A stretch of DNA of 64,000 nucleotides from Candidatus Stackebrandtia faecavium (GCA_019112895.1 DXIM01000008.1:44493-108492), one strand, 5' to 3'; positions 40,926 to 51,339 are shown, counted from the stretch's first letter. Numbers and translations: made by a program. Notes: a model not told the origin generated them from the sequence alone.

Positions 40926-41708
40926 GTGAGCGGTCTGCTTGACGGTAAACGGTTGCTGATCACCGGCTTGATCACCGAATCGTCGCTGGCTTTCGCCGTG
41001 GCGAAACTCGCGATAGAACAGGGCGCCACGGTCGTACTGACCGGGTACGGGCGTATGTCGCTCGTCGAGCGGATCGCCAAGAAGCTTCCGCAGACCCCGC
41101 CAGTCATTGAACTCGACGTCACGAATGAGCAGCAGCTAGAAACGCTGCCGCAGCGGGTAGCCGAGCATGTCGACGGTCTCGATGGCATCCTGCATTCGAT
41201 CGCGTTTGCGCCGCAGTCGGCCCTGGGCGGCGGATTCATGACGGCGCCGTGGGAGGACGTGTCTCAGGCGCTGCACGTGTCGACCTACTCGTTCGCCTCC
41301 TTGGCCAAAGCGTGCTTGCCGATGCTGACCCCGGGAGCCGGGATCGTGGGCATGGACTTCGACGCCCGCCAGGCTTGGCCCGTCTACGACTGGATGGGCG
41401 TGGCCAAGGCGGGGCTCGAATCCGCCACGCGTTACCTGGCTCGGGACCTGGGCCCCAGCGGCGTACGGGTCAACCTTGTCGCCGCCGGGCCGCAACGCAC
41501 GATGGCCGCGAAGTCGATTCCCGGTTTTGCCCAGTTCGAAGAAGCCTGGAAGGATCGCGCACCATTGGGCTGGAGCTTGACGGATTCGACCCCAGTTGCT
41601 AAAGCAGTGGTGGCACTGCTTTCGGACTGGTTCCCGGCCACGACTGGCGAGATCGTGCATGTGGATGGCGGGTTCCATGCCGTTGGGGTGGCGACCGCCG
41701 AGCCCTAG
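40926..41708 (+). CDS. inhA: Enoyl-ACP reductase, InhA type
   Basis: LLDGKRLLITGLITESSLAFAVAKLAIEQGA...GMDFDARQAWPVYDWMGVAKAGLESATRYLARDLG; RBS GGAGG before GTG 40926. Confidence 0.95.
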   Translation: MSGLLDGKRLLITGLITESSLAFAVAKLAIEQGATVVLTGYGRMSLVERIAKKLPQTPPVIELDVTNEQQLETLPQRVAEHVDGLDGILHSIAFAPQSALGGGFMTAPWEDVSQALHVSTYSFASLAKACLPMLTPGAGIVGMDFDARQAWPVYDWMGVAKAGLESATRYLARDLGPSGVRVNLVAAGPQRTMAAKSIPGFAQFEEAWKDRAPLGWSLTDSTPVAKAVVALLSDWFPATTGEIVHVDGGFHAVGVATAEP

Positions 41709-41765
41709 GAACCGTTTCCTCGCCGCCGGGAGCCCGTACATACAAGACCAGGATTTATTGACCTC

Positions 41766-42797
41766 ATGACATACGACGCATTGCTACTCGTTTCCTTCGG
41801 TGGACCCGAAGGCACCGCCGACGTGTTGCCGTTCCTGCGGAACGTCACCCGTGGGCGGGGCGTGCCGGAGGATCGGCTCAGTGAAGTGGCTGAGCACTAC
41901 TATCACTTCGGGGGGATGTCGCCGATCAACGAGTGGTGTCGTTCGCTCATTGCCGCTTTGCGACGCGAGCTGGCCGATCACGACATGAATATGCCGATCT
42001 ATTGGGGGAACCGCAACTGGCCCCCAATGCTCGTCGAAGCGGTACAGCGCATGAGCGGTGACGGCGTGCAACGCGCGTTGGCATTCGTGACGAGCGCTTA
42101 CGGCTCGTACTCGTCCTGCCGGCAGTACCTCGATGACCTGTCGGCGGCGCGTGCGGCGGTGGGTGCGTCGGCGCCGACGATTGAAAAACTCCGCCATTTC
42201 TTCGACCACCCGGGCTTCATCAGGCCGTTCGCCGATGGCGTGAACGCCTCGCTGGAAAGCATTCCCGAGGAGGACCGCGAGAACATCCGGGTGGTGTTCA
42301 CGGCTCACTCCATCCCCGACGTTATGAACGAGGCATCGGGTCCCGAAGGCGCCCGGTACACCGATCAGGTGGCTGAGGCCGCGGCACTGACGATGTCGGT
42401 GGCCGGGAGCAAACTGCCTTATAACATCGTGTGGCAGTCGCGGTCGGGGCCACCGGATTCGCCGTGGCTGGGTCCCGACATCAATGACCATTTCAAGGTG
42501 TTGGCGGACGAGAATGTCAGCGCGATCGTGGTATGCCCGATCGGTTTCCTGTCGGACCACATGGAAGTGATGTGGGATCTCGACATTGAGGCGGCGCGCA
42601 CCGCGCAGGATTTGGGAATCGCGTTTAGGCGCACCAAGACGCCGGGCCTCGATCATCGCGTGGTGAGCATGGTCCGCGAGCTCGTGGCCGAACGGCACCA
42701 GGACGGACCGGTGCACCGACTGGGCGAGTTGCCATTGTGGAATCCACTGGATGACGGTTGCTGTCCTGCGCGGCGCCCGTCCGGTAACGGGCGTTGA
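41766..42797 (+). CDS. hemH: Ferrochelatase / coproporphyrin ferrochelatase
   Basis: YDALLLVSFGGPEGTADVLPFLRNVTRGRGVPEDRL...VVCPIGFLSDHMEVMWDLDIEA. Confidence 0.96.
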   Translation: MTYDALLLVSFGGPEGTADVLPFLRNVTRGRGVPEDRLSEVAEHYYHFGGMSPINEWCRSLIAALRRELADHDMNMPIYWGNRNWPPMLVEAVQRMSGDGVQRALAFVTSAYGSYSSCRQYLDDLSAARAAVGASAPTIEKLRHFFDHPGFIRPFADGVNASLESIPEEDRENIRVVFTAHSIPDVMNEASGPEGARYTDQVAEAAALTMSVAGSKLPYNIVWQSRSGPPDSPWLGPDINDHFKVLADENVSAIVVCPIGFLSDHMEVMWDLDIEAARTAQDLGIAFRRTKTPGLDHRVVSMVRELVAERHQDGPVHRLGELPLWNPLDDGCCPARRPSGNGR

Positions 42798-42818
42798 CAT
42801 AACCGGCACAATCGAACG

Positions 42819-43592
42819 ATGCATGCGAAGTACACCGGGCTGGCGGCGCGCCTCGCGCCGTGGCTACGGTCGTGGCGGTCGGGCCTGACATCGTTGGATG
42901 ACGTCGTGACGGCCATGACCGACCGTCGGCAGGACGAGCAGTTCGTGGTGCATGACGACGACGGTGAGGCCGTCGTGGATCTCTTCGATGGCCTGTCGCG
43001 GATATCCAAATGTGACGCTGACGATGTGCGTCTCGTGCTGGCGGTGCCGGGCGACGCCCGCGGGCTGCCCACGTCGGGGGACTTCGCTGCCGCGGCGCTC
43101 ACCGCGGGCGAGGCCATCACTGCCGGCAACCTCGGGATAGTCCCGATCCGGCATACGCATGTGTCCGGGTCGAACGACACCTGGCACAGCATCGAGTGGC
43201 GAATCTTTGTCACCGAGCCGCCGTTGCCTGCCGAATCGATACCCACGGGGGAAGCGGACCTTGCCCTCACCGAGGCGTTGGCGGAGGCGACCCGGACGCT
43301 GGACGTGTTGGATGTCGCCGGTTGGCGCGACAATTCCGAAGCCATGACTCGCATTCGCGGCGCCCAGGACTTTCGACTGCCTCCCGGCTTCGGGCAGCGT
43401 GAGTGCCGCGTCTATGCGCGCGCGTGTCTCCTCGACGCTGCGATGCGCGAGGCCGAGTCCGATGCGATGGGCGGCGCGGTGACCGCCTACGAAGCCTCAG
43501 CCAGGTTTGAGGCACTTCGACCGTTGGCCGCCGCCTGCAGACAGGCAATTGTGGCCGCATGCCATGCTCGGCTAACCTTGAGACACAGATGA
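42819..43592 (+). CDS. Conserved actinobacterial hypothetical protein
   Basis: Intact 257-aa ORF in the operon position between hemH and nfeD; no motif recognised. Confidence 0.75.
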   Translation: MHAKYTGLAARLAPWLRSWRSGLTSLDDVVTAMTDRRQDEQFVVHDDDGEAVVDLFDGLSRISKCDADDVRLVLAVPGDARGLPTSGDFAAAALTAGEAITAGNLGIVPIRHTHVSGSNDTWHSIEWRIFVTEPPLPAESIPTGEADLALTEALAEATRTLDVLDVAGWRDNSEAMTRIRGAQDFRLPPGFGQRECRVYARACLLDAAMREAESDAMGGAVTAYEASARFEALRPLAAACRQAIVAACHARLTLRHR

Positions 43593-43643
43593 ACAGGGAC
43601 CGCGCAATGCGGAAGCAACCCGACTCGTGGCAGGCAGTGAGCA

Positions 43644-44075
43644 GTGGCTTGGATTATTTGGCTCTTCGCAGCGGTCGTGCTCGGTTTGGCCGAGCTGGCC
43701 AGCATGGCTTTCGTGTGCTTGATGCTGGGGGGAGGTGCTGCTGCCGCAGCTTTGTCGGCTGCCTTGGGGGCACCGATCGAATTGCAAGTCGCCACGTTCG
43801 TTGTCGTATCGGCGTTGGCGCTGATTGGTGTGCGCCCCTATGCGAAGAAACTGCGTGAGCATTCTTCCGAGACCGACGCGGACATAGGGCTGCAGGCTAT
43901 CGAGGGCGGTACTGCACTCGTGCTTGAACATATCGATAAGCACAATGGTCTAATCAAAATTCACGGACAGGAATGGACGGCGCGTCCCGTTGATCCGCAA
44001 CTGGAGTATGAAGCGGGGGGCGAAGTGAGCATAGTTGAGATTCGTGGCGCGACAGCAATGGTGCTGCGTTTGTGA
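43644..44075 (+). CDS. NfeD-like membrane protein
   Basis: MAWIIWLFAAVVLGLAELASMAFVCLMLGGGAAAAAL... C-terminal OB-like GGTALVLEHIDKHNGLIKIHGQEWTA. Confidence 0.9.
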   Translation: MAWIIWLFAAVVLGLAELASMAFVCLMLGGGAAAAALSAALGAPIELQVATFVVVSALALIGVRPYAKKLREHSSETDADIGLQAIEGGTALVLEHIDKHNGLIKIHGQEWTARPVDPQLEYEAGGEVSIVEIRGATAMVLRL

Positions 44076-44288
44076 GGCAATCATCCACAATGAGCGCATA
44101 TCGGCGTATGTGAGGTTGATTGTCTCGTGCCCCTACTATGAGAAGCCCGATGTTCTGCATAGTTCGCGGACAATCGATGCGGATGGCCGCGCAAGGGTGT
44201 GCGCAACAGCATCGCGGTGAATTTAACAAGGGAAAATGATGAATCAGGTAGTTAGTTGCGGCTCCGCCGTGACAGAGCGGAGGCCGAC

Positions 44289-45488
44289 ATGAGCGGCGGT
44301 CAATTCTTGGGTCTAGCCCTTCTCGGGGCAGTGGTCCTTTTCGTGATCGTAACCCTGTTCAAGGCGGTACAGATCGTGCCGCAACAGCAGGAATACATTG
44401 TAGAGCGACTGGGTAAGTATCGTAAGACCTTGACGCCGGGGATGAACTTCCTCGTTCCATTCTTGGACGTCACCCGGGCGAAAGTAGACAAACGCGAGCA
44501 GGTCGTCAGCTTCCCGCCGCAACCAGTCATTACATCGGACAACTTGGTCGTGTCGATAGACACGGTTATCTATTACGTGGTGACGCACTCGACCGCGGCG
44601 ACGTACGCCATCGAGGACTACCTGCAGGGCGTGGAGCAGTTGACTGTCACCACGCTGCGTAACGTGGTGGGTTCCATGGACCTCGAGCAGGCGCTGACCA
44701 GCCGGGACACCATCAACTCACGCCTACGAGCAGTGTTGGATGAGGCGACCGGTCAGTGGGGTATCAAGGTGACCCGCGTGGAGATCAAGGCGATCGACCC
44801 GCCTCCCAGCGTTCGCGAGTCCATGGAGAAGCAGATGCGCGCCGAGCGCGATAAGCGTGCGGCGATTCTGACAGCGGAAGGGACCAAAGCCTCCCAGGTA
44901 TTGACCGCCGAGGGTGAGCAGGAGGCCGCGATTCTGCGGGCCAAAGGTGACCGCCAGTCGCGCATCCTGCAGGCTGAGGGGCAAAGTAAGGCCATCGAGA
45001 CGGTCTTCAACGCGATACACCGGTCCAATCCGGATGAGAAGCTGTTGGCGTACCAGTACCTGCAGACGCTTCCGCAGATCGCAGCGGGAGAGTCCAATAA
45101 GGTTTGGATGGTGCCGGCCGAGCTGACGAACGCCCTGCAGGCGTTCAGCGGCGCGATGGCCGGAATGTCCGGCCCTGCCCCGGCATCGACCGCGCCCGCT
45201 CCGGTTAAGCCCGCAGCCGAGCCTAGCGAGGCTTCCTCCGAGACCGAGACAGCAGACGAGGCGCCCGACGAGTCCATCGACGCCGCTGGCGAGAACGAAC
45301 CCGAAACGCCATCGGCTTCACAGCCGGCTTCGTCGGGCACCGTCCAGGAATCAACCAAGGCGATCGGCACCGCGGCTCCGGTGCCCCCGTCCACGTTCAC
45401 CGGTAAGGATGCCGCCGACGCGGTGTTGCAGCAACAACAGCAGCAGTCCCCACAGCAGGGTGACCAGACTCCGCCTCCGGCGATCTGA
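44289..45488 (+). CDS. SPFH/Band 7 (stomatin-like) protein
   Basis: IVPQQQEYIVERLGKYRKTLTPGMNFLVPFLDVTRAKVDKREQVVSFPPQPVITSDNLVVSIDTVIYYVV. Confidence 0.95.
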   Translation: MSGGQFLGLALLGAVVLFVIVTLFKAVQIVPQQQEYIVERLGKYRKTLTPGMNFLVPFLDVTRAKVDKREQVVSFPPQPVITSDNLVVSIDTVIYYVVTHSTAATYAIEDYLQGVEQLTVTTLRNVVGSMDLEQALTSRDTINSRLRAVLDEATGQWGIKVTRVEIKAIDPPPSVRESMEKQMRAERDKRAAILTAEGTKASQVLTAEGEQEAAILRAKGDRQSRILQAEGQSKAIETVFNAIHRSNPDEKLLAYQYLQTLPQIAAGESNKVWMVPAELTNALQAFSGAMAGMSGPAPASTAPAPVKPAAEPSEASSETETADEAPDESIDAAGENEPETPSASQPASSGTVQESTKAIGTAAPVPPSTFTGKDAADAVLQQQQQQSPQQGDQTPPPAI

Positions 45489-45504
45489 TCCAACTGCAAT
45501 AACG

Positions 45505-45541
45505 AAGGATGGCGCCAGTGGGAACCACTGGCGCCATCCTT
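45505..45541. terminator. Bidirectional terminator, perfect 17-bp stem, 3-nt loop
   Basis: AAGGATGGCGCCAGTGG-gaa-CCACTGGCGCCATCCTT between convergent SPFH and histidine kinase genes. Confidence 0.85.
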
Positions 45542-45554
45542 ATGTCGCGAGCCC

Positions 45555-46976
45555 TCAGCTTATCGCCGTCAACGTGACGGACACAGCCGTGCCTTTGCCG
45601 AGCTGTGAATCGAGCTCGACTGTGCCGCCGTGCGCTTCGACGATCGATTTGACGATCGCCAAACCCAGGCCCGTGCCGCCCGTTTCTCGGGAGCGGGAGT
45701 CATCGGCGCGGTAGAAGCGGTCGAATACGCGGTCACGATGGGCCATGGGGATTCCGGGCCCGTTGTCTTCGACGGTCAACACGGCGTTGTTGCGGTGTTG
45801 ATGCACTGTGATCGTGACGTGGCTGGTGTCGGGGGTATGGGTGGTCGCATTGGTGAGCAGATTGACGATCACCTGGCGGATCCGGGCCTCATCCGCGTTG
45901 ACGATCACCGGCTCGTTTGCGTAGACAGACAGGGTGTGCCGGATATCGGTGGCGCGCAGATCGTCGACCGCGTCGTGCGCGAGCTGTCGCAGGTCGAGGC
46001 GATTCTCGTTGCGTCCGGTGTCTTGGTCGAGGCGGGCCAGCAGAAGGAGATCGTCGACCAGATCGGTCATGCGGTCGCTTTCGCTGCGGATGCGTCCGAC
46101 TGCGCGGTCGAAGGCGGGGCCGGGCGGGACCTCTCCGGACTCGCATAGCTCGGCGTATCCCCGTATGGCTGCCAGCGGTGTGCGCAGCTCATGGGAGGCG
46201 TCGGCGATGAAACGCCGCAGCCGAGCCTGCTGGAGGTCGCGTTCCGTGATCGCTTCCACCAATTTGGACACCATGATGTTGAGTGCCGTAGACAGCCTTC
46301 CGATTTCGCTTCGGCGTGTGTGTTCGGGCAGCCGTCGATCGAGGTCCCCGTCGGCGACGGCGGCAGCGGCATCGATCATGTTCGTGACGGGCTGCATCCC
46401 GCGTCGCGTGATCCAAAACGCGGCGACAACACCGGCCGCCAAAACGATCGCCGCGGTCACCACCATGGTGGCTACGAGGTTGTTTTGGACGTCGTGCACG
46501 TCTGTCAACGGTGCCGCGATGATGAGGTGTGTCGGAGAATCGATCTGGGACTCGAATTCGCTCGACATCGTTTTGGAATCGCTGACCAAAACCCGATATT
46601 GGGTGCTGCCCGAAACCGCCGACAGCGTCGTGGCCTTGCCCGGTTCCGGTAGCGGATCCGGGATCGCCGGAAGCGGTTCGCGGTCGCCCGCGAAACCTGC
46701 CGGTTGAGACTGCAGGACCCGTCCTTCATCGGTGACGAGCATCAGCGCCAGCTGTTGATACGCGACGGAGTCGTGCGGTGTCGTGCTCTTGCGGAAGTCG
46801 GAGTACGAGTTGACCCGTGCGGCTTCGCGCATCGAAGTCATCAGTTGTGTGTCGATGTTGCTGGTCATCGACTGCACGACCGCGGTGGTTGCGGTGGTGC
46901 CGATGATCACCGTCGCGACGCACAGGAGCGCCGCCATCGCCAATATGAGCCGAGTTTTGATCGCCATAGCAATCAC
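45555..46976 (-). CDS. Sensor histidine kinase (HAMP, HisKA, HATPase_c)
   Basis: RRFIADASHELRTPLAAIRGYAEL; VEDNGPGIPMAHRDRVFDRFYRADDSRSRETGGTGLGLAIVKSIVEAHGG. Confidence 0.96.
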   Translation of the reverse strand: MIAMAIKTRLILAMAALLCVATVIIGTTATTAVVQSMTSNIDTQLMTSMREAARVNSYSDFRKSTTPHDSVAYQQLALMLVTDEGRVLQSQPAGFAGDREPLPAIPDPLPEPGKATTLSAVSGSTQYRVLVSDSKTMSSEFESQIDSPTHLIIAAPLTDVHDVQNNLVATMVVTAAIVLAAGVVAAFWITRRGMQPVTNMIDAAAAVADGDLDRRLPEHTRRSEIGRLSTALNIMVSKLVEAITERDLQQARLRRFIADASHELRTPLAAIRGYAELCESGEVPPGPAFDRAVGRIRSESDRMTDLVDDLLLLARLDQDTGRNENRLDLRQLAHDAVDDLRATDIRHTLSVYANEPVIVNADEARIRQVIVNLLTNATTHTPDTSHVTITVHQHRNNAVLTVEDNGPGIPMAHRDRVFDRFYRADDSRSRETGGTGLGLAIVKSIVEAHGGTVELDSQLGKGTAVSVTLTAIS

Positions 46977-47794
46977 GGTTTGGCGATGCGCAGGATGTAC
47001 CCGTTGCCGTTCACGTGATGCAGCAGTGGCGGCTTGATGGCGTTGATCTTGCGAGCCAAACTAGCGAGTCGGGATTCGATTAGAGCCGAATCGACGGGAG
47101 TGTCATTGCCCCACACCTGGCGCTTCAAGTCCGATTCGGACAACAGCTTATTGCGGTTAGTGGCCAGATGCACCAGGAGTTGATACTCGGCGCCGTTGAG
47201 GTCCAGCTGCGTGTTCGCCCGCGTCACAGTCTCGGACTCGACATCGATGACCAGGTCGGCGACCTCGATGGGCCGGCTGATGCTGGTCTGCACGCCGAGT
47301 GTGCGCCGCAGGATGGCTTCCACGCGCAGCCGCAGCTCTTCGAGGCGAAACGGCTTGGTCAGGTAGTCGTCACCACCTGCTCCGAAACCGTCGCGCAGGT
47401 CGGCCGGCGCGTCACGCGCCGTCAGGAACATGATGGGCGTGGTGTCGCCGCGCGCACGCAGCCGTGCCGCGACCGCGAAACCATTGAAATCGGGCAGGTT
47501 CACGTCGAGCAGGATCAGGTCCGGATTGTGCTCGTCTGTGGCGCGAAGCGCCTGCGAACCGGTGCGGGCCGAATCGACGCGGTAACCGCTGAAGGTCAGG
47601 GAATCGACCAACAGTTCCATCAGGACCGTCTCGTCGTCGACGACTAGCAGGTGGGGTGCGGTCCCGTCGGCACGACGCACGGCAGCGCTGCCTGAGTTCT
47701 TATCTCCGCCATACCCCACGCTTGGCGAGTGTACCTGCGCACTCCCGCGATCATCCTGCTCCGAAGGGTCATTACTGCGCGACGAATGTGCCAT
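46973..47794 (-). CDS. OmpR-family response regulator
   Basis: HLLVVDDETVLMELLVDSLTFSGYRV...DLILLDVNLPDFNGFAVAARLRARGDTTPIMFLTARD...TKPFRLEEL plus winged-helix C-terminus. Confidence 0.95.
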   Translation of the reverse strand: MAHSSRSNDPSEQDDRGSAQVHSPSVGYGGDKNSGSAAVRRADGTAPHLLVVDDETVLMELLVDSLTFSGYRVDSARTGSQALRATDEHNPDLILLDVNLPDFNGFAVAARLRARGDTTPIMFLTARDAPADLRDGFGAGGDDYLTKPFRLEELRLRVEAILRRTLGVQTSISRPIEVADLVIDVESETVTRANTQLDLNGAEYQLLVHLATNRNKLLSESDLKRQVWGNDTPVDSALIESRLASLARKINAIKPPLLHHVNGNGYILRIAKP

Positions 47795-47800
47795 AGGGTC

Positions 47801-48544
47801 TCAACTCGTTACCAGATGGGCGTTTTCGCTCTCAGCGCGTGCTTTCAGGTCGACTGCGTTGCTATTCATGCTGACGACAACCGAGCCTTGCGTCACCAAC
47901 GGCACCAGGATCCAGTCCATGCCAGCCACTGTGTACTCGGGGTCGGTGAACATGCTCCGTTGCCCGGCGCTGATACCGAGTTCGTCCGCGCGGGCCGAGG
48001 CAGCGGCGATCAGTGAGGCCTGGGTCCAGTCCTCGCCGCCGGGGCGTTGCAGCGCGGAAGTCTCCTGCGTCACCGGCGTGATCGGCATGAAGTCATCGCC
48101 ATGACCGCGCACATCGGACAAGAAATCGATCGCTTCGGCACGTTGTTCCGCGGCCTTGGCTTCAGGGTCGCGCAAGCCGATCGAGAGCGGCAAGGTGGAC
48201 ACGAGGCATCGTTGCGTGCCGGGCGTTTTGGGTAGCCGTGCCGCATCGGATTCGTGATGGAACGCGACATCGGCATCGGCGGCGTCCGTTAGCGTGAGGC
48301 CGGCTCGCCAGGTGCCGACCGTGATGGCCGCGGTCAACCAATGCGTCGGCAGGTCGATGTGCGCGGTGTCTTCGGGTTCGCAGTCGAAGCCGCCACACAA
48401 CATATTGGCCGTTTTCGACACCCAGTTGTCGAACGTCAGGTAGGACAACTCGGTGCGTTCTCCAGTCGCATCGTCGTAAAAAGTGATGAACGGGCGGGCC
48501 GGGTCGCTTGCGGCGGCTGCGGCATACAGCGCTGCTATATCCAT
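47801..48544 (-). CDS. TIGR03089 family protein
   Basis: MDIAALYAAAAASDPARPFITFYDDATGERTELSYLTFDNWVSKTANML, acyl-adenylate-like N-terminal fragment family. Confidence 0.85.
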   Translation of the reverse strand: MDIAALYAAAAASDPARPFITFYDDATGERTELSYLTFDNWVSKTANMLCGGFDCEPEDTAHIDLPTHWLTAAITVGTWRAGLTLTDAADADVAFHHESDAARLPKTPGTQRCLVSTLPLSIGLRDPEAKAAEQRAEAIDFLSDVRGHGDDFMPITPVTQETSALQRPGGEDWTQASLIAAASARADELGISAGQRSMFTDPEYTVAGMDWILVPLVTQGSVVVSMNSNAVDLKARAESENAHLVTS

Positions 48545-48618
48545 GGTCCGTATTGTTACGGATCGTTTTGCGCACCGACACCCGAGGTCTGCGCGATATG
48601 CATGCACAGTTACGGGGC

Positions 48619-49359
48619 TCAGCTGCTGCGACGCCGCAAAGTGGTGGCACCCAGCAGCAGTGAAGCGGCCGCGACTGCGGCAATTATGGCGATATCGCGC
48701 CAGATCGCGTCGGTCAGTTCGGGGTGCGCCCCGACTTCGATGAGCGCGTCGACGGAGTACGTCAACGGCATCACGTCCGAGATGGACTGCAACCACTGTG
48801 CCATCTCGTCGCGCGGCCAGATCAAGCCGCACAGTAGCACTTGCGGCAACACGATCGCGGGCATGAACTGAACCGCCTGAAATTCGGTGTGCGCGAACGC
48901 GGAGACCAGCAGGCCCAAAGCCAGACCGAGGACGGAATTGGCGGCGGCGATGACGACTACCAGCCACACCGTCCCCTCTGTCTCGAGGCCGAGCCACTGG
49001 TAAGCCACGCCGCACGCCACGAGTGATTGGACGACGGCGCACAATGTGAAGGCCAGCGAATACCCGGCGATGAGGTCGACCTTGTGCGCCGGTGTGGTCA
49101 ATATGCGTTCGAGGCTGCCGCTGGTGCGTTCGCGCAGCATCGCCACGCTCGTGACCAGGAACATCGATACGAACGGAAACACCCCGAGCATGATCAGGCC
49201 GACCTGGTTGAACGTTTCGGCCGACGACTCCATGACGTAATGCAGCAGCGCCAGCAAGGCGGAGGGCACTACGACGATCAGCGCGATCGTGCGTGGGTCT
49301 TGGCGCAACTGCCGCAGGATCCGCGATGCTGTCGCGAGCGTGAACCGTAGTGACATCAC
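48619..49359 (-). CDS. ABC-2 type transporter permease
   Basis: LRQLRQDPRTIALIVVVPSALLALLHYV...SMFLVTSVAMLRERTSGSLERILTTP...LCGLIWPRDEMAQWLQSISDVMPLTYSVDAL. Confidence 0.93.
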   Translation of the reverse strand: MMSLRFTLATASRILRQLRQDPRTIALIVVVPSALLALLHYVMESSAETFNQVGLIMLGVFPFVSMFLVTSVAMLRERTSGSLERILTTPAHKVDLIAGYSLAFTLCAVVQSLVACGVAYQWLGLETEGTVWLVVVIAAANSVLGLALGLLVSAFAHTEFQAVQFMPAIVLPQVLLCGLIWPRDEMAQWLQSISDVMPLTYSVDALIEVGAHPELTDAIWRDIAIIAAVAAASLLLGATTLRRRSS

Positions 49360-50081
49360 TGTTCGTCCTGTCTTTGCACGATGCTCAAGAAGGCGTGCTC
49401 GAGATCGTCGGCTCCGGTCACGTCAAGCAATCGTTGGGGAACGTCGTCGGCGACCAGGACGCCGTCGCGGATGATCAGGAGCCGGTCGCAGCGCGAGGCC
49501 TCGTCCATGACATGGCTGGACACCAAGACGGTGACGCCGGCGGCTGCGAGCCTGTGGAATTGCCGCCACAGGTCCTCCCTCAGCACCGGGTCCTGCCCGA
49601 CGGTGGGTTCATCGAGAACCAACAGCCTCGGGTTTGCCACCAGTGCACAGGCGAGACTGGCGCGGGCGCGTTGTCCGCCCGATAGGGAACCAGCCGTCTG
49701 GGAAGCCTGTGCCGACAGCCCCACCTTGTCGATCGCGTCGTGGGCAGCGCCTTTTTTGATTCCGTAGGCCGCGCAGAAGTAGCGGACGTTATCGGCCACG
49801 CTGAGGTCCGGATAGATGGACGGTGACTGGGTCACGTAACCGATTTGGGAGCGCAGCCGCGCCGCACCGGCGGGGTGGCCGAGGACGTCGATCGTGCCGC
49901 CACTGAGCTTCTGGACACCCACGATGGCCCGTATCAACGTGGTCTTACCGCTGCCGGACGGACCCAGCAGGCCGGTGACTTTTCCGGCCGGTATCGCGGC
50001 ACTCATTCCAGGAAGGACAGTTTTCTTGCCGCGGCGGACGCGAAGCCGTTCGGTCTTCACCGCGTCATCCATGGTGGTCAT
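49356..50081 (-). CDS. ABC transporter ATP-binding protein
   Basis: [36 protein letters not shown]...[37 protein letters not shown]. Confidence 0.93.
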   Translation of the reverse strand: MTTMDDAVKTERLRVRRGKKTVLPGMSAAIPAGKVTGLLGPSGSGKTTLIRAIVGVQKLSGGTIDVLGHPAGAARLRSQIGYVTQSPSIYPDLSVADNVRYFCAAYGIKKGAAHDAIDKVGLSAQASQTAGSLSGGQRARASLACALVANPRLLVLDEPTVGQDPVLREDLWRQFHRLAAAGVTVLVSSHVMDEASRCDRLLIIRDGVLVADDVPQRLLDVTGADDLEHAFLSIVQRQDEQ

Positions 50082-50203
50082 TTCTCGATGTGTGCGTATG
50101 GGTTGCCATTTGTGACTGTAGCGGCAATCGGAGTGCCATGTGGTACGTGCGTTGTCACAGCGGACCCACCGGTCGCCGGTTTCCGATCCGGCGCGTGCCA
50201 GAC

Positions 50204-50572
50204 TCAATGACTGTGGAAGACAAGGATGAGCTGGACGAGAAGCTGGCCACCATGCTCAAGCGCGACGAGAACGGCCTCGTGGCCGTCATTGCGCAGCAAT
50301 ACGACACGGGCGAAGTATTGATGCTGGCGTGGATGGACGACCGTGCGCTGGCGGCGACCCTCGAGACGGGCCGCGCGACCTACTATTCGCGCAGCCGCGG
50401 CACCTATTGGGTTAAGGGAGCCACCTCGGGCAACGTGCAGGCGGTCCATTCGGTCGATATCGATTGTGATGGTGATGCGGTTCTGCTGCGCGTCGACCAA
50501 ACGGGCGTGGCGTGCCACACGGGGACCCGCAGTTGCTTCAGCCGTCGTCTGCCGATGGGGGGCCCGCAGTGA
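50204..50572 (+). CDS. hisI: Phosphoribosyl-AMP cyclohydrolase
   Basis: [57 protein letters not shown]...[26 protein letters not shown]. Confidence 0.97.
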   Translation, partial: SMTVEDKDELDEKLATMLKRDENGLVAVIAQQYDTGEVLMLAWMDDRALAATLETGRATYYSRSRGTYWVKGATSGNVQAVHSVDIDCDGDAVLLRVDQTGVACHTGTRSCFSRRLPMGGPQ

Positions 50573-51084
50573 CCAAAAATGGCCGCACCATGGCCGCATG
50601 CGTATTGGCGGGGCTTGCCAGCGCGGGGCTCGGTTTGTACGCGGTCACCCGGCAGTGGCGCGCTGCTGGTGGTACGCGGTTGCATTCCGATACGGCCGGG
50701 GTCACTGGCGTGGAGCTCGCATCATGGTCTTTGGGCAGTCTCTTGGTGTCATTTGCGGCAATTCTGGCTCTGATGGCTACGCGGGGCGTTTTCCGTCGGT
50801 GCGTGGCGGTCTTGATAGCGCTGGGGGGCCTCGGTGTGGCCGGGGCGGGGATCCGTGGCTGTGTTACCGATTTCGGCGTGTGGCCGGCGATCACTGTGGT
50901 GGTTGCGGTCATCGTGCTCGGGGTAGGCATCCAGGCATTTCGGTATGCAAAGGTGTGGCCCGCGATGTCGTCGCGTTACGACCGGACGGACGCGAAGGAT
51001 GTGCCGCAAGGCGTCGATGCCGACGATCCGAACGCGCTATGGGATGCGCTGGACCGCGGCGAGGATCCGACCAAACGAAGCTGA
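50569..51084 (+). CDS. TIGR02234 (trp-region-associated) membrane protein
   Basis: GTGA overlap with hisI; four-TM protein in the hisI/trp context. Confidence 0.8.
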   Translation: MTKNGRTMAACVLAGLASAGLGLYAVTRQWRAAGGTRLHSDTAGVTGVELASWSLGSLLVSFAAILALMATRGVFRRCVAVLIALGGLGVAGAGIRGCVTDFGVWPAITVVVAVIVLGVGIQAFRYAKVWPAMSSRYDRTDAKDVPQGVDADDPNALWDALDRGEDPTKRS

Positions 51085-51246
51085 GCCTTTGAGGTAACGG
51101 TCTGTATCTGAGTAATTTCGGGCCTAGTAAACGTGTGTTTCTGCTGTTCATGGTGGGTTCGCGTGCGTCCAACTCGGAGCCGGTACACGCCGACAACGCA
51201 ACCTCGCAGCGAACTGGCTGGGGCACGTTGTTAGTGTCAATACAGA

Positions 51247-51267
51247 GATTGTTGCCCGCAAACAATC
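51247..51267. promoter_or_regulatory. Inverted repeat GATTGTT-N7-AACAATC upstream of trpC
   Basis: Perfect 7-bp arms in the 255-nt gap before trpC. Confidence 0.35.
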
Positions 51268-51339
51268 GCCGCCCGCGAATACCGCAGGATCCGACTTCGC
51301 TTAAGTATCGGCCGAACGGCGCCGGGAGAGGAGCGCGCG

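Noticed and set aside
48545-49042. Upstream extension of the TIGR03089 ORF to 49042
   Set aside because: The extension overlaps the ABC-2 permease coding sequence in another frame and is Arg-rich. The conserved N-terminus MDIAALYAAAAASDPARPF at 48544 fits the family.
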